Shown here: positions 26,201 to 36,427 of the stretch, piece after piece
Position numbering within the stretch: the stretch's first letter is position 1
How the letters are laid out: the number at the start of each line of letters is the position of its first letter
NCBI GenBank assembly: GCA_964015035.1
Contig: CAXHCA010000014.1
Span: 9,427-73,426 of the forward strand
Source of the DNA: BQJU01 sp964015035
GTDB lineage: Bacteria; Bacteroidota; Bacteroidia; Chitinophagales; Saprospiraceae
Direction of reading: 5' to 3'
DNA length: 64,000 nucleotides
Notes under the pieces: generated by a model
The model's database searches: none
Seen by the model: only the letters and a program-made list of their open reading frames with translations
Told to the model about the DNA's origin: nothing
Position numbers and translations under genes: made by a program

Positions 26201-29200
26201 CCTGGCACACAAAGCGTTTCCCTACAAATCAGCGACGGTGATTGTAGTTCGCCGATTTTGAATAAAGACATTGTGCTAGAAACACCAGTTGACACTCCAG
26301 CAATCAGCTGTACTTCCGACTTCACCAGCATCTTATTCGAATGGAATAATGTGGCCGGATCAGCCGGATTCCAGGTGAATGTTTTGCAAGGTCCTCCCGG
26401 CCAATTGATTACTCCAACCAGCTATTTAGTGGACAATTTGATTCCGGGGCAAACAGTAGACATTGAATTGCAGGTAGAAAGTGGCAATAGCTGCCCCAAT
26501 AGCTTGGCAACACTCAGTTGTTCAACCCCGAGTTGTCCAGATATTAGCATTGACCTGGAAGAAATCCCTCCCATTTGCTACAGCGGAACCGACACCATTG
26601 ATCTCAGTTGGAGCATCATCGGTGATACAATGGGCGGTACATTGGTTTTCACAGGAGAAAATCTTTTGGACACCCTAAATGGCGTATTTTTAATTGACAG
26701 CAGTCGAATTGGGCAAATCACGACCTTATTTCTGAATTTCAGCAATGGCCCTTGCCAATATTCTGATAGCATCGATATTGAAATTCTTCCCACACCTGTA
26801 GCCGCTTTTGACCTGATGGAAAACGTCTGCGTGGGAACCTCCGACACATTATTCTTCACAGGAGCAGCCGGCCCCAATGCCAATTTTACCTGGGATTTTG
26901 CTGGCCAACCGTTCCTGCCAGGTAATGGCGCAGGACCTCATGTCATCACCTGGGATACGCCGGGTACTTATACGATTCGCCTGAATATTGACGAAAATGG
27001 TTGTCCCTCCAATGAATTTACAAAAACAGTCGTCGTCAAGGCTTCCTTGCCAGAGCCGACAATCAGCTGCTCTTCTGATAATACGACCATCAGCATTGAT
27101 TGGACCGATATCAATTTGGCATCCGGATATTATTTAGCCATGCCTATTGGACTGGAAACCACCTGGCTTTCCGATACCAGTTTGGTCATTCAAAATCTCT
27201 TGCCGGGCACCAGTCTCGACTTTAGTCTTACCGTTATTGACACCACGGCCTGTCCCGATCAAATCTATGATTTCACCTGTGAGACCTTGTCCTGCCCGGA
27301 AATTAGCCTCGACTGGAATGCAACCAGCCCAATTTGCCAGGGAGATACCACTTGGGTAACCTTCTCTGTGGATGGACCGGCAAGTGGCCCTTATGACCTC
27401 ACGATCAATGATGGCCAAGCCGACGCCCAATACACCGGATTGATGGATGGTAGCACTTTGCCCTTTATTCCAGGAAGCACCACTACCCTATCCGTCGTAG
27501 CAATCGTTAATACAGCCTTACCCGCTTGCCAGATTCCATTACCAGGTGATTTAACCATTGTGGTCAATGAACCAGTTGATGCCGGTACTGCGCTGCCCGC
27601 CCTGGAAATGTGTAGTGGTACAAATTCTATCATTAATCTAATTGACCAAATACAAGGTGCTGACGCAAATGGTATTTGGGTAGAAACTTCTTCTTCGCCT
27701 ACCACAGCTGGCGCTTTTGACGCAGGAGCTGGTACCTTGAGTGTTGCCCCCCTTTTACCAGGAAATTACACCTTCGAATACCGACTTTCCGGTATCGCCC
27801 CCTGTGCTGATGACACCACTAGTATTGAGATCATTATTCATCCTACTCCGGAAATGACCTGGGAAGCAGAGAGTCCCATCTGTCAGGGCGAGACCAGTAC
27901 GATTACGCTAACTTTCTCTGAACCGACTAGCGGCCCATTTGATGTTTTAATTAACGATGGGAACATCGATACCTTATATACAAATTTGAATGACGGTAGT
28001 ACCATTACGGTATCTCCGGCCAACACCACAACACTTAGCATTGTCAACATTGGTGATAGTCCTGTCACTGGGTGTGCCGTGATTGCGCCAGCGCCAATCG
28101 ACATCACCGTCAACCAACCCGTTGATGCGGGGACCCCCTCCGCCGCTTTCGAATGGTGTAGCGGTTTGGATACGCTAATTGATCTTGCCGACCTGTTACA
28201 AGGCAGTACGCCAGGTGGAATATGGGAAGAAACCTCTGATACTCCTTCGCCAACGGGCGCCTTTAACGCCAGTTTGGGCACCTTCCGGCCTGGCACTAGC
28301 CCTGCGGGAACCTACCGCTTCAACTATCGCATTACGGCAGCGGAGCCTTGCCCCAATTCTTCGGCAGAAGTGACCGTGATCATTCATCCAACACCGATCG
28401 CGGATGCAGGTCAGGATCTTACACTAGATTGTTTGTTTAATACCGGTAGTATTGGAGGAAGTGCAACCACGGTGGGACCAGCCATCGTGTACGAATGGAC
28501 AATGGATGATAATGGCAACATACTCGACCGGACCAGAGCAATTACAGATGTTAACATGCCTGGCAGCTATCTCTTGACGGTCATAGATACCCTGACCGGA
28601 TGTAGGAGCAATGATGAAGTCATTGTAAACAACGACATTGCCTTTTTACTACCAGATATCAGCATCTCCAATATCAGCTGTTTCCAAGCTAATGATGGCC
28701 TCATCAACATTACAGCAGTAAATGGAGGCACTCCTCCTTACAGCTACTTTCTCAATGAAACCTCTATGGGCAGCCAGTCCTTTTTTGGGCAGTTATCACC
28801 AGGCACCTATGACATTAGAATTGTAGATAGCGAAGGCTGTGAGGTAACGCTAAACTTTGACCTAGACGAACCGGACCAGCTTGATGTTCAGCTCATTACC
28901 AACATTGAAGGTGTTGAAAACATCATTCAATTGGGCGATGAAATCATACTCAGCGCGCTGGTTAATGTTCCTATTGAACGGATCGATACCATTTTGTGGC
29001 AACCAGACTCATTGAATACAAAAATCCCGGAAGAATTGGTATTAAGTCCCCAATACACCAGCACTTTTGGCGTGACCGTCATTGACACCAGTGGCTGTAC
29101 GGCATCCGACCAACTCACCGTTTACGTACGTAGAGATCGAGATGTCTACATTCCCAATACCTTTTCCCCCAACAACGATGGTACCAATGATGTGGCGATG

Positions 29201-29431
29201 ATCTTTGCCGGGCAGGAAGTAAAGGAAATCAAGACCTTTAGAATATTCAACCGCTGGGGAGAAATGCTGTTTGAACAGGTGGATTTTCAACCTAACAATC
29301 CTGCTCATGGCTGGGACGGGTGGTTTCATGGTAGGCCATTAAATCCTGCCGTTTTTGTTTATTATGCAGAAATCGAGATGATCGACGGTGAAATAATTAT
29401 ATACAAGGGCGACATTACTTTAATAAAATAG
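23216..29431 (+). CDS. Adhesin 2: giant T9SS type B surface protein with FN3/Ig/PKD super-repeats
   Basis: I chose the ATG at 23216; an in-frame TTG at 23195 adds 7 residues. The 2071-aa product has a signal peptide and a jelly-roll-like domain paralogous to adhesin 1 (about 104-276: NLITNGDFNAG ... AQLQFSVNGALLGN ... NDFAVDDLFFGEICE). Three ~76-aa repeats follow (about 286-515; LLTPxAxPGGxWTxNG pattern). Then come three and a half ~250-aa super-repeats of FN3-like, Ig-like and PKD-like modules, starting near 521, 771, 1028 and 1280. Two Ig-like modules and an SprB-like repeat precede the type B C-terminal domain (about 1972-2071: DVYIPNTFSPNNDGTND, GWDGWFHGR). It is a long surface stalk or adhesin carried by the T9SS. 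Confidence 0.92.
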   Translation: MSMFKYVLIPVTILLMSTFSTKEHQPDVSEEKIMACNIDVTASANPMVLCEPGQVFLNANISGVANEILWTPSNLVNIPTASSTSAFVQTTTTFTVTVTTLDDVNLITNGDFNAGFSNFTSDYIPGTGGAFGLLSNEGEYAVSTNPSLTHTNFASCGDHTGGGNMMVVNGAGTANQNVLCQTVNVTPFTDYAFSAWVMSVISEAPAQLQFSVNGALLGNIFTAPSATCVWSNFFQEWNSGPNNSVEICMVNQNTAASGNDFAVDDLFFGEICEAMDQVTVIVQPTDASWTPPTGLCPNSPPFDLSSLLDPGATPGGFWTINNFPATFFDPLLLGPGAHQVTYTVGTAPCVTMETDFIIIDPLPNPDWALQEELCTGSAPFLLNDLLTPNATPGGTWTVNGQIATFLSPSDLGPGFHTLVYSVGTPPCVSTLEQQIEITAPPLADWTPPAPLCIQDGPFNLNNLLTPEAEPGGFWTINGTIDATFNPTVLGVGTHSVTYQVGDFPCDASVTFPIIVNEGPEAPILNCEQVSSNSVTIAWDDVPGATNYVVEVISGQAGTINGNTITVGNLPSNDIVEVVVTAEDATGCVGTPDTISCQAVSCSAPDVIISMVDSICYDSSLQTIALEVMVNPIGGEGEWNGPGIIDSIAGIFDPVIADTGLHLITYAYTFDGCTTTDSLNIFISSPPIADFLLPELICSRDTIEVVFTGSAGPNAIYSWDFDGATVIEGTAEGPYQVQWEMGGMKEVTLIVEEPGCLADTISYTTQVDTPIEPPMVECDPTLSTITFTWNDVDNVLAYIISVLNGPLGTITSDTSYLVDNLNPEQEIGLRMLLISNNGCPDSLIFPLCETIACPGGPVINDLPPLCNGNVGDTLQLSYGFPDSIEVVGNTIIWSGNGVIDTLAGTFVVDSSMFDQENEIYLWFYNGFCSYRDTLTFSILPELSVDFSLPDTTCLNDTVQVSFAGGIAPTTVYNWDFGSATVLSGSGPGPYQLIWDTPGTQSVSLQISDGDCSSPILNKDIVLETPVDTPAISCTSDFTSILFEWNNVAGSAGFQVNVLQGPPGQLITPTSYLVDNLIPGQTVDIELQVESGNSCPNSLATLSCSTPSCPDISIDLEEIPPICYSGTDTIDLSWSIIGDTMGGTLVFTGENLLDTLNGVFLIDSSRIGQITTLFLNFSNGPCQYSDSIDIEILPTPVAAFDLMENVCVGTSDTLFFTGAAGPNANFTWDFAGQPFLPGNGAGPHVITWDTPGTYTIRLNIDENGCPSNEFTKTVVVKASLPEPTISCSSDNTTISIDWTDINLASGYYLAMPIGLETTWLSDTSLVIQNLLPGTSLDFSLTVIDTTACPDQIYDFTCETLSCPEISLDWNATSPICQGDTTWVTFSVDGPASGPYDLTINDGQADAQYTGLMDGSTLPFIPGSTTTLSVVAIVNTALPACQIPLPGDLTIVVNEPVDAGTALPALEMCSGTNSIINLIDQIQGADANGIWVETSSSPTTAGAFDAGAGTLSVAPLLPGNYTFEYRLSGIAPCADDTTSIEIIIHPTPEMTWEAESPICQGETSTITLTFSEPTSGPFDVLINDGNIDTLYTNLNDGSTITVSPANTTTLSIVNIGDSPVTGCAVIAPAPIDITVNQPVDAGTPSAAFEWCSGLDTLIDLADLLQGSTPGGIWEETSDTPSPTGAFNASLGTFRPGTSPAGTYRFNYRITAAEPCPNSSAEVTVIIHPTPIADAGQDLTLDCLFNTGSIGGSATTVGPAIVYEWTMDDNGNILDRTRAITDVNMPGSYLLTVIDTLTGCRSNDEVIVNNDIAFLLPDISISNISCFQANDGLINITAVNGGTPPYSYFLNETSMGSQSFFGQLSPGTYDIRIVDSEGCEVTLNFDLDEPDQLDVQLITNIEGVENIIQLGDEIILSALVNVPIERIDTILWQPDSLNTKIPEELVLSPQYTSTFGVTVIDTSGCTASDQLTVYVRRDRDVYIPNTFSPNNDGTNDVAMIFAGQEVKEIKTFRIFNRWGEMLFEQVDFQPNNPAHGWDGWFHGRPLNPAVFVYYAEIEMIDGEIIIYKGDITLIK

Positions 29432-29540
29432 TGAAATAATTCATGCAGAGCAAATAATTGATTATTTTCGCATTAGCAAATTTTTTATATAATCATTCCC
29501 CCTTTTTAAAGCTGTTTGACTTTGATCTTCCTGCTTTGTC

Positions 29541-29585
29541 AAAACCACTCTTACGACGTTGAATTATGATACGTTGTGGTTTTTA
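29541..29585 (+). terminator. Probable terminator of adhesin 2
   Basis: AAAACCAC (29541-29548) pairs with GTGGTTTT (29576-29583), with further ACG/CGT pairing inside the 27-base loop, and runs into TTTTAA. It starts 109 bp after the stop codon. Confidence 0.5.
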
Positions 29586-29654
29586 ACGGCATTAATAAAT
29601 GTGAACACTCAAATTCAAGTAGCGCTCAAGTCCCTCTTAGTGACTGATTTAATG

Positions 29655-29832
29655 CTAAGTGCAGGTTTGGAGGTGGTGCTTTAACAGCGAAAATTGCAGG
29701 TTTTGGGTTCTCGTGAGGCTGATTTTTGGGTCCATCTCGGCTGAGCCGATACGGACGAGAAAATAGCCGAAGAGAGGTTCCAGAATCCCAGTTTTACAGG
29801 GGCTGAATGACTGCCTCCAAACGTGCACTAAG
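29655..29832. repeat. Palindromic repeat element C (178 bp, terminal inverted repeats)
   Basis: The ends CTAAGTGCAGGTTTGGAGG (29655-29673) and CCTCCAAACGTGCACTAAG (29814-29832) are inverted repeats with two mismatches. The core CATCTCGGCTGAGCCGATACGG is the family's central palindrome with two changes. In reverse orientation the element matches element A along its length. It fills part of the 522-bp gap between adhesins 2 and 3; the rest of that gap (29833-29953) shows no TAnnTTTG box or gene. Confidence 0.85.
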
Positions 29833-29953
29833 CCATTAGTCACGTCATGTAACGAATTTCAAAGCTTGGTAATAAAATCCGTAACCTCCAGCTAGCCTGA
29901 TTGGGTCTTGCTGGGTATTCATTCAAGACGAATTTGTCCAAATCTATTGTTTC

Positions 29954-32900
29954 ATGAAACAGCTAATACTCGTTATTACTGTCTTATTGCCAATTCTTGC
30001 TCCAGGCCAAATTAATTCTGTTGATTTAAATATCAAGGGTCCATACTGTCGGCAAAATTTTTCATACCAGGAAAATCCATTACTATTGCAGCTTCACGGA
30101 TTGACCCCCGATCAGACTTACCAGGTCAGCCTTACTGATGATTTGCAGGAATGCGATCATTTGTTACAATTTGATGCTAGCACGCCCAATAAGAATCGGG
30201 AAAAGAACCAGTTGCAATTTGAGGCTACCGGCTCAGACCAACGCCTTTTGTTCCTGCCGGGATGTAATAAAAAAGGGCGCGTTAATCTAAGCGTTTATTG
30301 CATAAGCTGTGAGGGAAGTCGCTATGAAAAAGTGATGGCGGGCATTACCACAACTGTCAATGAAGACATCCCTTATCTGGTGGAAGACATCTTGGTAGAC
30401 GGAGAATGCTTCAACGTTTTTGACATTAGTTCAAGAGGTGCCAATGGGCAGATCGGCACCTTTGCCAATGGGAGCACTTCCATCGGTTTTGAAGAAGGCA
30501 TTATCATGTCTACAGGCCATATCGCCGATGCCATTGGTCCCAATTCAGATACCAAAACCACCACCGAAATGGCCTTCCTCAACAATGATCCGGATCTGCG
30601 GGCGGCCACCAATTATATTGCCAACCTTTATGATGTGGCCATCATTGAATTTGATTTTGTGCCTACCGTTGAACAAGTGACTTTTGAATATGTCTTCGCC
30701 TCAGAAGAATACTGTGAATATGCCAATACCAATTTTAACGATGCCTTCGGATTCTTTATTCGTGGACCAGGCATCAACGGCAATTTTTTCATGGGGTCCG
30801 ACAACATTGCACAAATCCCTGATAATGGAGATTATGTATCGGTCAATTCAGTGAACCTGACCAACAATTCCGCCTATTTTCACGATAATACGCCCCCAAC
30901 AGATACCTGCTATTCCGGTGAAGAATTTGCAATAAACCTTGTCGAATACGATGGATTTACAACCGTATTGACGGCTGTGGCCAATGTTATGCCCTGTTCT
31001 ACTTATCATATCAAAATGGCCATTGCTGACCTCAACGACAAAATATTCGATTCAGCAGTTTTTCTAAAGGCCAAGAGTTTCCGAGCAGGTGCTCCCACCA
31101 CCATTATGGCTGCTGCGCAAGGAGAAAGAGTGGATGACCATTCTCCCTACGAAAGTTGTGGTAGTGCTTACGTCGTATTCGAACGAGTTACTGCTGACTT
31201 GAGTGAAGATTACGAAGTAACCTTTTCCCTTTCCCCTTTGAGCACGGCGACTCCGGGAGTCGATTTCAGTATCTTACCCGACACCATCATCATTCCTGCC
31301 GGCCAAGCGACAGATACCCTTTTCCTTGATATCTATTCCGACCAGCTGCAAGAAGGAGTGGAAACCATTATCCTTGATTTGGATGGAGCCTGCTCCTGTA
31401 TTACCCGATCGGTACAGATAGATATACATGATCCACCTCCCATCGAAATTGATTTGCAAGATCAGGCAGCCTGCTTGGGAGAATCGGTCACGCTAACGCC
31501 TGTCGTATCGGGCGGCACCCCGGGTTTCACCTATTCCTGGGACGACGGCACAGCCGGGCCTTCATTGCAGGTCACCACAGCTGAAGAACCAGATACGGTT
31601 ACCTTCACTGTTACTGATTTTTGTAACCTCACTCAAGATACCAGTATAGTGGTTTCAGCCATTTATCCCAATGCACAAATTGTAGTTGGAACCGATTCTA
31701 TATGTAATGGCAATCCCTCTGCCTCCTTGCCGGTACAAATCACCGGAAATGGCCCCTTTGATCTAGTTTACGAATTTGAAGGTGTTTTAGACACAATTAC
31801 AGGAATTGATAGTAATCAATTTCAATTACCGGCCAATAACATCGGCACGTACCATCTTGTGGCCATTGATGAAGCGGGATGCCCAGGTGTTGCCTTCAGT
31901 AGCGGCGAAGTGTTTTTCCACGAAATCACTTTGGATATAGATAGCACAAATATCAGCTGTACCGGAGCCAATGACGGGCAAATTCTGGTAGGCGTCAATG
32001 GAGGAACGGGGCCCTATATTTACGATTGGAACCAATCCCTTCCGGATACGGCTAGGGTTACGGGGCTGCCCCCCGGAAATTATGAAGTCATGGTGACAGA
32101 TGCAGAAGGTTGTTTTGCCTCTATGCAAACGAACATAGAAGAGCCAGCACCTTTACAAGCCTCCGTCACTTCTTTGGAAAACATTGATTGTGAGCATCTT
32201 AACGGAGGCACCATCTCCGCTAATGCTTCCGGCGGCACGGGAAATTACACCTACGCATGGAACTCGGGACAAACGGATGCAACCATCACCGACCTCTCCG
32301 TTGGTACCTATTTATTGACCATCACTGATGAAAATGATTGTACCACAGAGATTAGCCGATCTATCGTTGATCTAGTGAACTATCCCCAGGCAATGGCACA
32401 ATCCTCGGGCATCCTGGATTGCGTTCAGGATGAAATTCAGCTCTCCTCTACCGGTTCTAGTACAGGTGCAATGATGACCTATACCTGGGAAGACAGCCTG
32501 GGTAATGTCATTGGGAGCGGTGCGGAAGATCTACCCTGGGGGCTTCCCGGTACCTACTTTCTCGTAGTGACGGATACCAGTAATCACTGCCAGACTGTAG
32601 ATAGTACCATTGTATTGTCAAATCAAGATTTTCCAATAGTGGAAGCGGGGCTTCCTGACACCATCAATTGTCTGGAAGCCACTGCATTACTAGATGGCAG
32701 CAACTCTTCGGCGGGGCCCGAATTCAATTATACCTGGACCAGTATTGACGGCCACTTTTTGGGAGACCCCTCCCTACAAACGGTACAAGTCGACCAAGGA
32801 GGGATGTACTACCTAGAGGTCTACAATGAAAGCAATAGTTGTAGTCGGATTGATTCTGTCTTGATACTCCAAGACACCGAATTGCCCGTAGTGGCGATTG

Positions 32901-35900
32901 CTTCTCCTGACACCGTCAATTGCTACTACCCGGAAATCAATCTGGATGGGACCGCCTCTAGCAGCGGGCCTGGATTTTCTTATTCCTGGACCACCGCTGA
33001 TGGGAATATTCTAACCGATACCTCCGATCCCATGATCCAGGTAAATAGTGGTGGCACCTATACATTGGCGGTTTACAATAATGACAATGGTTGCGAGAGA
33101 CTCGATAGTGTGTTCATTGCCGCCAATTTTAACTATCCTCAAATCACTGCCGGAGCAGATAATACACTCAACTGCCAGTTTACAGCACTGAACCTACAAG
33201 GGAATATTGCCAATAGTAACGCCAGCCAAGTCATCAATTGGCAGAGCCTTAATGGGGGCGTGCTTTCCGCAACAGATGTCCTCCAACCGGAAGTAACTGA
33301 TCCAGACCAATATGTATTGACGGTGACAGATATGGCCAATGGGTGCACTAGCACAGATACCGTAACAATTGCAGGCGATTTCAATTACCCGGTAGCTGCT
33401 CCTGATAGTTCGGCGGTTCTAAATTGTGTGACGCCACAGTTGCCACTTGATGCTTCCTCCTCCGTTGGTGCAGACCAGTTCGCCTGGTCTACCGGTTTGG
33501 GCAATATTCTATCAGGTAGTACAGCAGCTATAGCCAATATCGATGCTCCGGGAACTTACACATTAATCGTCACCAATTCCGAAAACTTTTGCCGGGACAC
33601 AGCCACTTTCGTGGTCTTCGAGGATATCGCCCCCCCCATTGCGAACATTGATTCTCAAGAGGTTGAAGATTGTGAATTACCTTCTTTTGTGCTTTCTAGC
33701 ACAGGGTCTAGCTCCGGGCCGGAATTTGCTTACCAATGGTCTACAACCAACGGAATTATCCTGGATGGACAACAGGCCCAGACGCTCTTGATTGGATCAG
33801 GAGGGGCCTATCAACTGCTAATTGTCAATACCAATAATGGATGTCGGGATAGCACCAGTACAGAGGTCGTCGTAGATCCCGGAATACCTATTGCCGTTGC
33901 GGAGGCTCCCGATAAAATCACCTGCGACCAACCTCTTGTCACCTTAGATGGTACCAATTCGTCCATTACCAATACCATGTTATTCAACTGGGTAGGGCTA
34001 GACAATCCCGTCAGCGCAAATGATCAAAGCATTCTCGCGCAAGCCGATCAACCAGGTCGCTATGAGTTGATCGTTACCAATACCGAAAGTGGATGTATCA
34101 CTAGAGATACCGTCGTAGTAGGCATTGACACGCTCTCTCCAATAGCCATTGGCGAAAGCCTGGACACGCTGAGTTGTACCCTGATGATGGCTAATCTCTC
34201 AGCTGAAAACTCCACAACAGGCACGGAGTACACCTATTTCTGGTCGTCACCCGATGCCTTACCTATTGATAACGCAACCAGTCAGGAAGCCACCGTTTTT
34301 AATGCAGGCACCTATCAGCTATTGGTGACGGATACCTCTAACGGTTGTACCTCAACCGATCTGGTAGAGGTGCCCATTGATACACTTTTACCCATGGTCA
34401 GCCTATCCCCACCCGATACGATTACCTGTGCGGAACCGACAATTAATATTGTAGGCCAACCGCTTTCTCCTCATGCGTTGTCTCCAGTATGGACAACCAG
34501 CGATGGCCACTTTCTAGATGGGATCAATACTTTTGAGCCATTGGTGGATGAAAGTGGTACTTATAATTTGCTGGTAACCGATTTGGTGAATGGATGTATC
34601 AATTTCTATAATGTAGAAGTTATAAAAAATACGACGCTCCCCATCGCGAGCGCCGGGCCAGATGCTTTGCTAGACTGTAATACAACTACACTCACATTGG
34701 ATGGCTCTGCTAGTAGCAATGGCAATTATTCTTATCAGTGGGAAACGGATAACGGTCAAATTATAACCGGTGAATCAGGGCTAACACCTGAAATTTCAGC
34801 ACCCGGCGTCTATCAAATTATCGTCACTGACAACGTCAATGGCTGTACGAGCATCGACATGACTTCTGTGGTACAAGACACCGTGGCACCAGACCTAAAC
34901 ATTTCCACACCGGAGGAGCTCAATTGTATAACCTTTAATACTACGCTTACCGGAAACTCCGATGAGAGCAATGTACCGTACACCTATCAGTGGTTTGGCA
35001 GCGATGGACAGCCGCTGGCTGGTGCAACCGGATTTACCATCAATGTAGAAACCCCTGGAATCTACCGATGGATGGCGACCAATACCGTGAATGGATGTAG
35101 TCAAGTCATTAGTGAGGAAGTGATACAAAACATCACCCCTCCAATAGCCGAGGCAGGCCCCACCGGAATCTTGACCTGCAAAAACAGGGAAATCCAACTC
35201 GAAGGGACCGCTTCTTCTACAGGTGAACATTACCGCTATGCCTGGAATGGATCCCCCGAAGATCCGATTGCCGGCAGGAGTACCCTCACCCCTACGGTGA
35301 ATACTCCAGGTGCTTATACACTTGTAGTCACCAATAACGAAAATGGCTGTACTGATTCCGATCAGGTTCTGGTCATTGAAGAAATACCTAGAACGGCCAA
35401 CCTGAGTGTAGACACCGGCCCATGCAATGACGACTTTGGCACCATTTTGATAGAAGATATTGAAGGAGGATTTGGTCCATATAGCTTTTCCATTGATGGA
35501 GGCAATACCTTCCAGTCCAGCCCCATCTTCTCCAGCCTTACTTCCGGCGATTATAACGTGGTCATCCGCGATATCAATGGTTGCGAAATCGAAACCGAAA
35601 CCAATATTCCGGAAGGGTTGGAAGTGGTGATTAACGTAGTCCCTTTGGTGGAATTGCAATTGGGAGATCTCTACCAAATCAATACGACCTTGAGTGTTCC
35701 AGTATCCACCATTTCTGAAATCACCTGGTCTCCCGCAGATGGCCTAAGTTGCACTGATTGTCTGAACCCCACTGTTGTTCCGGAACAAAGTACGCAGTAC
35801 CAACTGCGTGTGGTCAATGAAGATGGGTGTGTCGGTACAGCATTGGTCAATCTTAGAGTGGACAGGAGGGCTTCCATTTATATCCCCAATGCTTTTTCGC

Positions 35901-36169
35901 CCTATAATGAAGATGGTATCAATGATCGCTTTTACATTTTCGCCAAGGAAGGGTTGGTCAATGAAGTGTTAAAGTTTCAGGTTTTTACCCGTTGGGGAGA
36001 ATTGCTCTTCGAAAAGAAAAACTTCCCCCCCAATGACTCCAATTTTGGTTGGGATGGCCTCAATCGCGGACAAAGGATGAATCCCGGCGTCTTTGTCTAC
36101 TGGGCCGAAGTTGAGCTTTTTGACGGTAGCGTGATCATTTTGAAAGGGGATATTACCTTACTAAATTGA
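29954..36169 (+). CDS. Adhesin 3: giant T9SS type B protein, choice-of-anchor L plus 12 x 83-aa repeats
   Basis: The 2071-aa protein has a signal peptide (MKQLILVITVLLPILAPGQ). An unrecognised N-terminal beta domain and a choice-of-anchor L domain follow (about 135-378: NGSTSIGFEEGIIMSTG, FEYVFASEEYCEYANTNFND, FGFFIRGPGINGNFF, YDGFTTVLTAVANV). Next are a Calx-beta-like domain (398-490), an Ig-like domain and two SprB repeats (661-806). Twelve tandem ~83-aa Ig-like repeats follow (about 816-1816), each with a Cys near the start (NC/TC) and one near the end (NGC). An SprB-like module and the type B C-terminal domain (1972-2071: IYIPNAFSPYNEDGINDRFY, GWDGLNRGQ) close the protein. It is a clear paralogue of adhesin 4. 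Confidence 0.93.
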   Translation: MKQLILVITVLLPILAPGQINSVDLNIKGPYCRQNFSYQENPLLLQLHGLTPDQTYQVSLTDDLQECDHLLQFDASTPNKNREKNQLQFEATGSDQRLLFLPGCNKKGRVNLSVYCISCEGSRYEKVMAGITTTVNEDIPYLVEDILVDGECFNVFDISSRGANGQIGTFANGSTSIGFEEGIIMSTGHIADAIGPNSDTKTTTEMAFLNNDPDLRAATNYIANLYDVAIIEFDFVPTVEQVTFEYVFASEEYCEYANTNFNDAFGFFIRGPGINGNFFMGSDNIAQIPDNGDYVSVNSVNLTNNSAYFHDNTPPTDTCYSGEEFAINLVEYDGFTTVLTAVANVMPCSTYHIKMAIADLNDKIFDSAVFLKAKSFRAGAPTTIMAAAQGERVDDHSPYESCGSAYVVFERVTADLSEDYEVTFSLSPLSTATPGVDFSILPDTIIIPAGQATDTLFLDIYSDQLQEGVETIILDLDGACSCITRSVQIDIHDPPPIEIDLQDQAACLGESVTLTPVVSGGTPGFTYSWDDGTAGPSLQVTTAEEPDTVTFTVTDFCNLTQDTSIVVSAIYPNAQIVVGTDSICNGNPSASLPVQITGNGPFDLVYEFEGVLDTITGIDSNQFQLPANNIGTYHLVAIDEAGCPGVAFSSGEVFFHEITLDIDSTNISCTGANDGQILVGVNGGTGPYIYDWNQSLPDTARVTGLPPGNYEVMVTDAEGCFASMQTNIEEPAPLQASVTSLENIDCEHLNGGTISANASGGTGNYTYAWNSGQTDATITDLSVGTYLLTITDENDCTTEISRSIVDLVNYPQAMAQSSGILDCVQDEIQLSSTGSSTGAMMTYTWEDSLGNVIGSGAEDLPWGLPGTYFLVVTDTSNHCQTVDSTIVLSNQDFPIVEAGLPDTINCLEATALLDGSNSSAGPEFNYTWTSIDGHFLGDPSLQTVQVDQGGMYYLEVYNESNSCSRIDSVLILQDTELPVVAIASPDTVNCYYPEINLDGTASSSGPGFSYSWTTADGNILTDTSDPMIQVNSGGTYTLAVYNNDNGCERLDSVFIAANFNYPQITAGADNTLNCQFTALNLQGNIANSNASQVINWQSLNGGVLSATDVLQPEVTDPDQYVLTVTDMANGCTSTDTVTIAGDFNYPVAAPDSSAVLNCVTPQLPLDASSSVGADQFAWSTGLGNILSGSTAAIANIDAPGTYTLIVTNSENFCRDTATFVVFEDIAPPIANIDSQEVEDCELPSFVLSSTGSSSGPEFAYQWSTTNGIILDGQQAQTLLIGSGGAYQLLIVNTNNGCRDSTSTEVVVDPGIPIAVAEAPDKITCDQPLVTLDGTNSSITNTMLFNWVGLDNPVSANDQSILAQADQPGRYELIVTNTESGCITRDTVVVGIDTLSPIAIGESLDTLSCTLMMANLSAENSTTGTEYTYFWSSPDALPIDNATSQEATVFNAGTYQLLVTDTSNGCTSTDLVEVPIDTLLPMVSLSPPDTITCAEPTINIVGQPLSPHALSPVWTTSDGHFLDGINTFEPLVDESGTYNLLVTDLVNGCINFYNVEVIKNTTLPIASAGPDALLDCNTTTLTLDGSASSNGNYSYQWETDNGQIITGESGLTPEISAPGVYQIIVTDNVNGCTSIDMTSVVQDTVAPDLNISTPEELNCITFNTTLTGNSDESNVPYTYQWFGSDGQPLAGATGFTINVETPGIYRWMATNTVNGCSQVISEEVIQNITPPIAEAGPTGILTCKNREIQLEGTASSTGEHYRYAWNGSPEDPIAGRSTLTPTVNTPGAYTLVVTNNENGCTDSDQVLVIEEIPRTANLSVDTGPCNDDFGTILIEDIEGGFGPYSFSIDGGNTFQSSPIFSSLTSGDYNVVIRDINGCEIETETNIPEGLEVVINVVPLVELQLGDLYQINTTLSVPVSTISEITWSPADGLSCTDCLNPTVVPEQSTQYQLRVVNEDGCVGTALVNLRVDRRASIYIPNAFSPYNEDGINDRFYIFAKEGLVNEVLKFQVFTRWGELLFEKKNFPPNDSNFGWDGLNRGQRMNPGVFVYWAEVELFDGSVIILKGDITLLN

Positions 36170-36198
36170 TTGCCTTTTTCTCCCATTTTCTTGGTTCT

Positions 36199-36251
36199 TT
36201 TGTCACAATTGAGATTGCCAATAGCTTTACTATTGTCTCAATTGTGACAAA
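36199..36251 (+). terminator. Strong hairpin/terminator after adhesin 3
   Basis: TTTGTCACAATTGAGA (36199-36214) is the exact reverse complement of TCTCAATTGTGACAAA (36236-36251). Inside, CAATAG pairs with CTATTG, leaving a TTGC bulge and a CTTTA loop. It starts 30 bp past the stop. Only a weak pyrimidine run follows, so it may also stabilise the very long mRNA. The rest of the spacer up to 36427 shows no clear promoter. Confidence 0.7.
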
Positions 36252-36427
36252 GCTTCTCTTTCAATATCTCTTTTTCCGTCTTCAGAGATAACTTTTGACC
36301 AATAGTACACTTTTCGCATTTAGATGAACTTGAAAATGCTTATTTTAGCACATAGTGGATAATCTGCGCTCTCCGGTGTAAAACACCTTCTTAAAATATT
36401 GGGAAACAACACGAAAAATCCTGGCAG

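Noticed and set aside
34895..35677. 260-codon minus-strand open frame inside adhesin 3
   Set aside because: Antisense to strongly supported repeat modules; a consequence of biased codons in the Thr/Asn/Gly-rich repeats.
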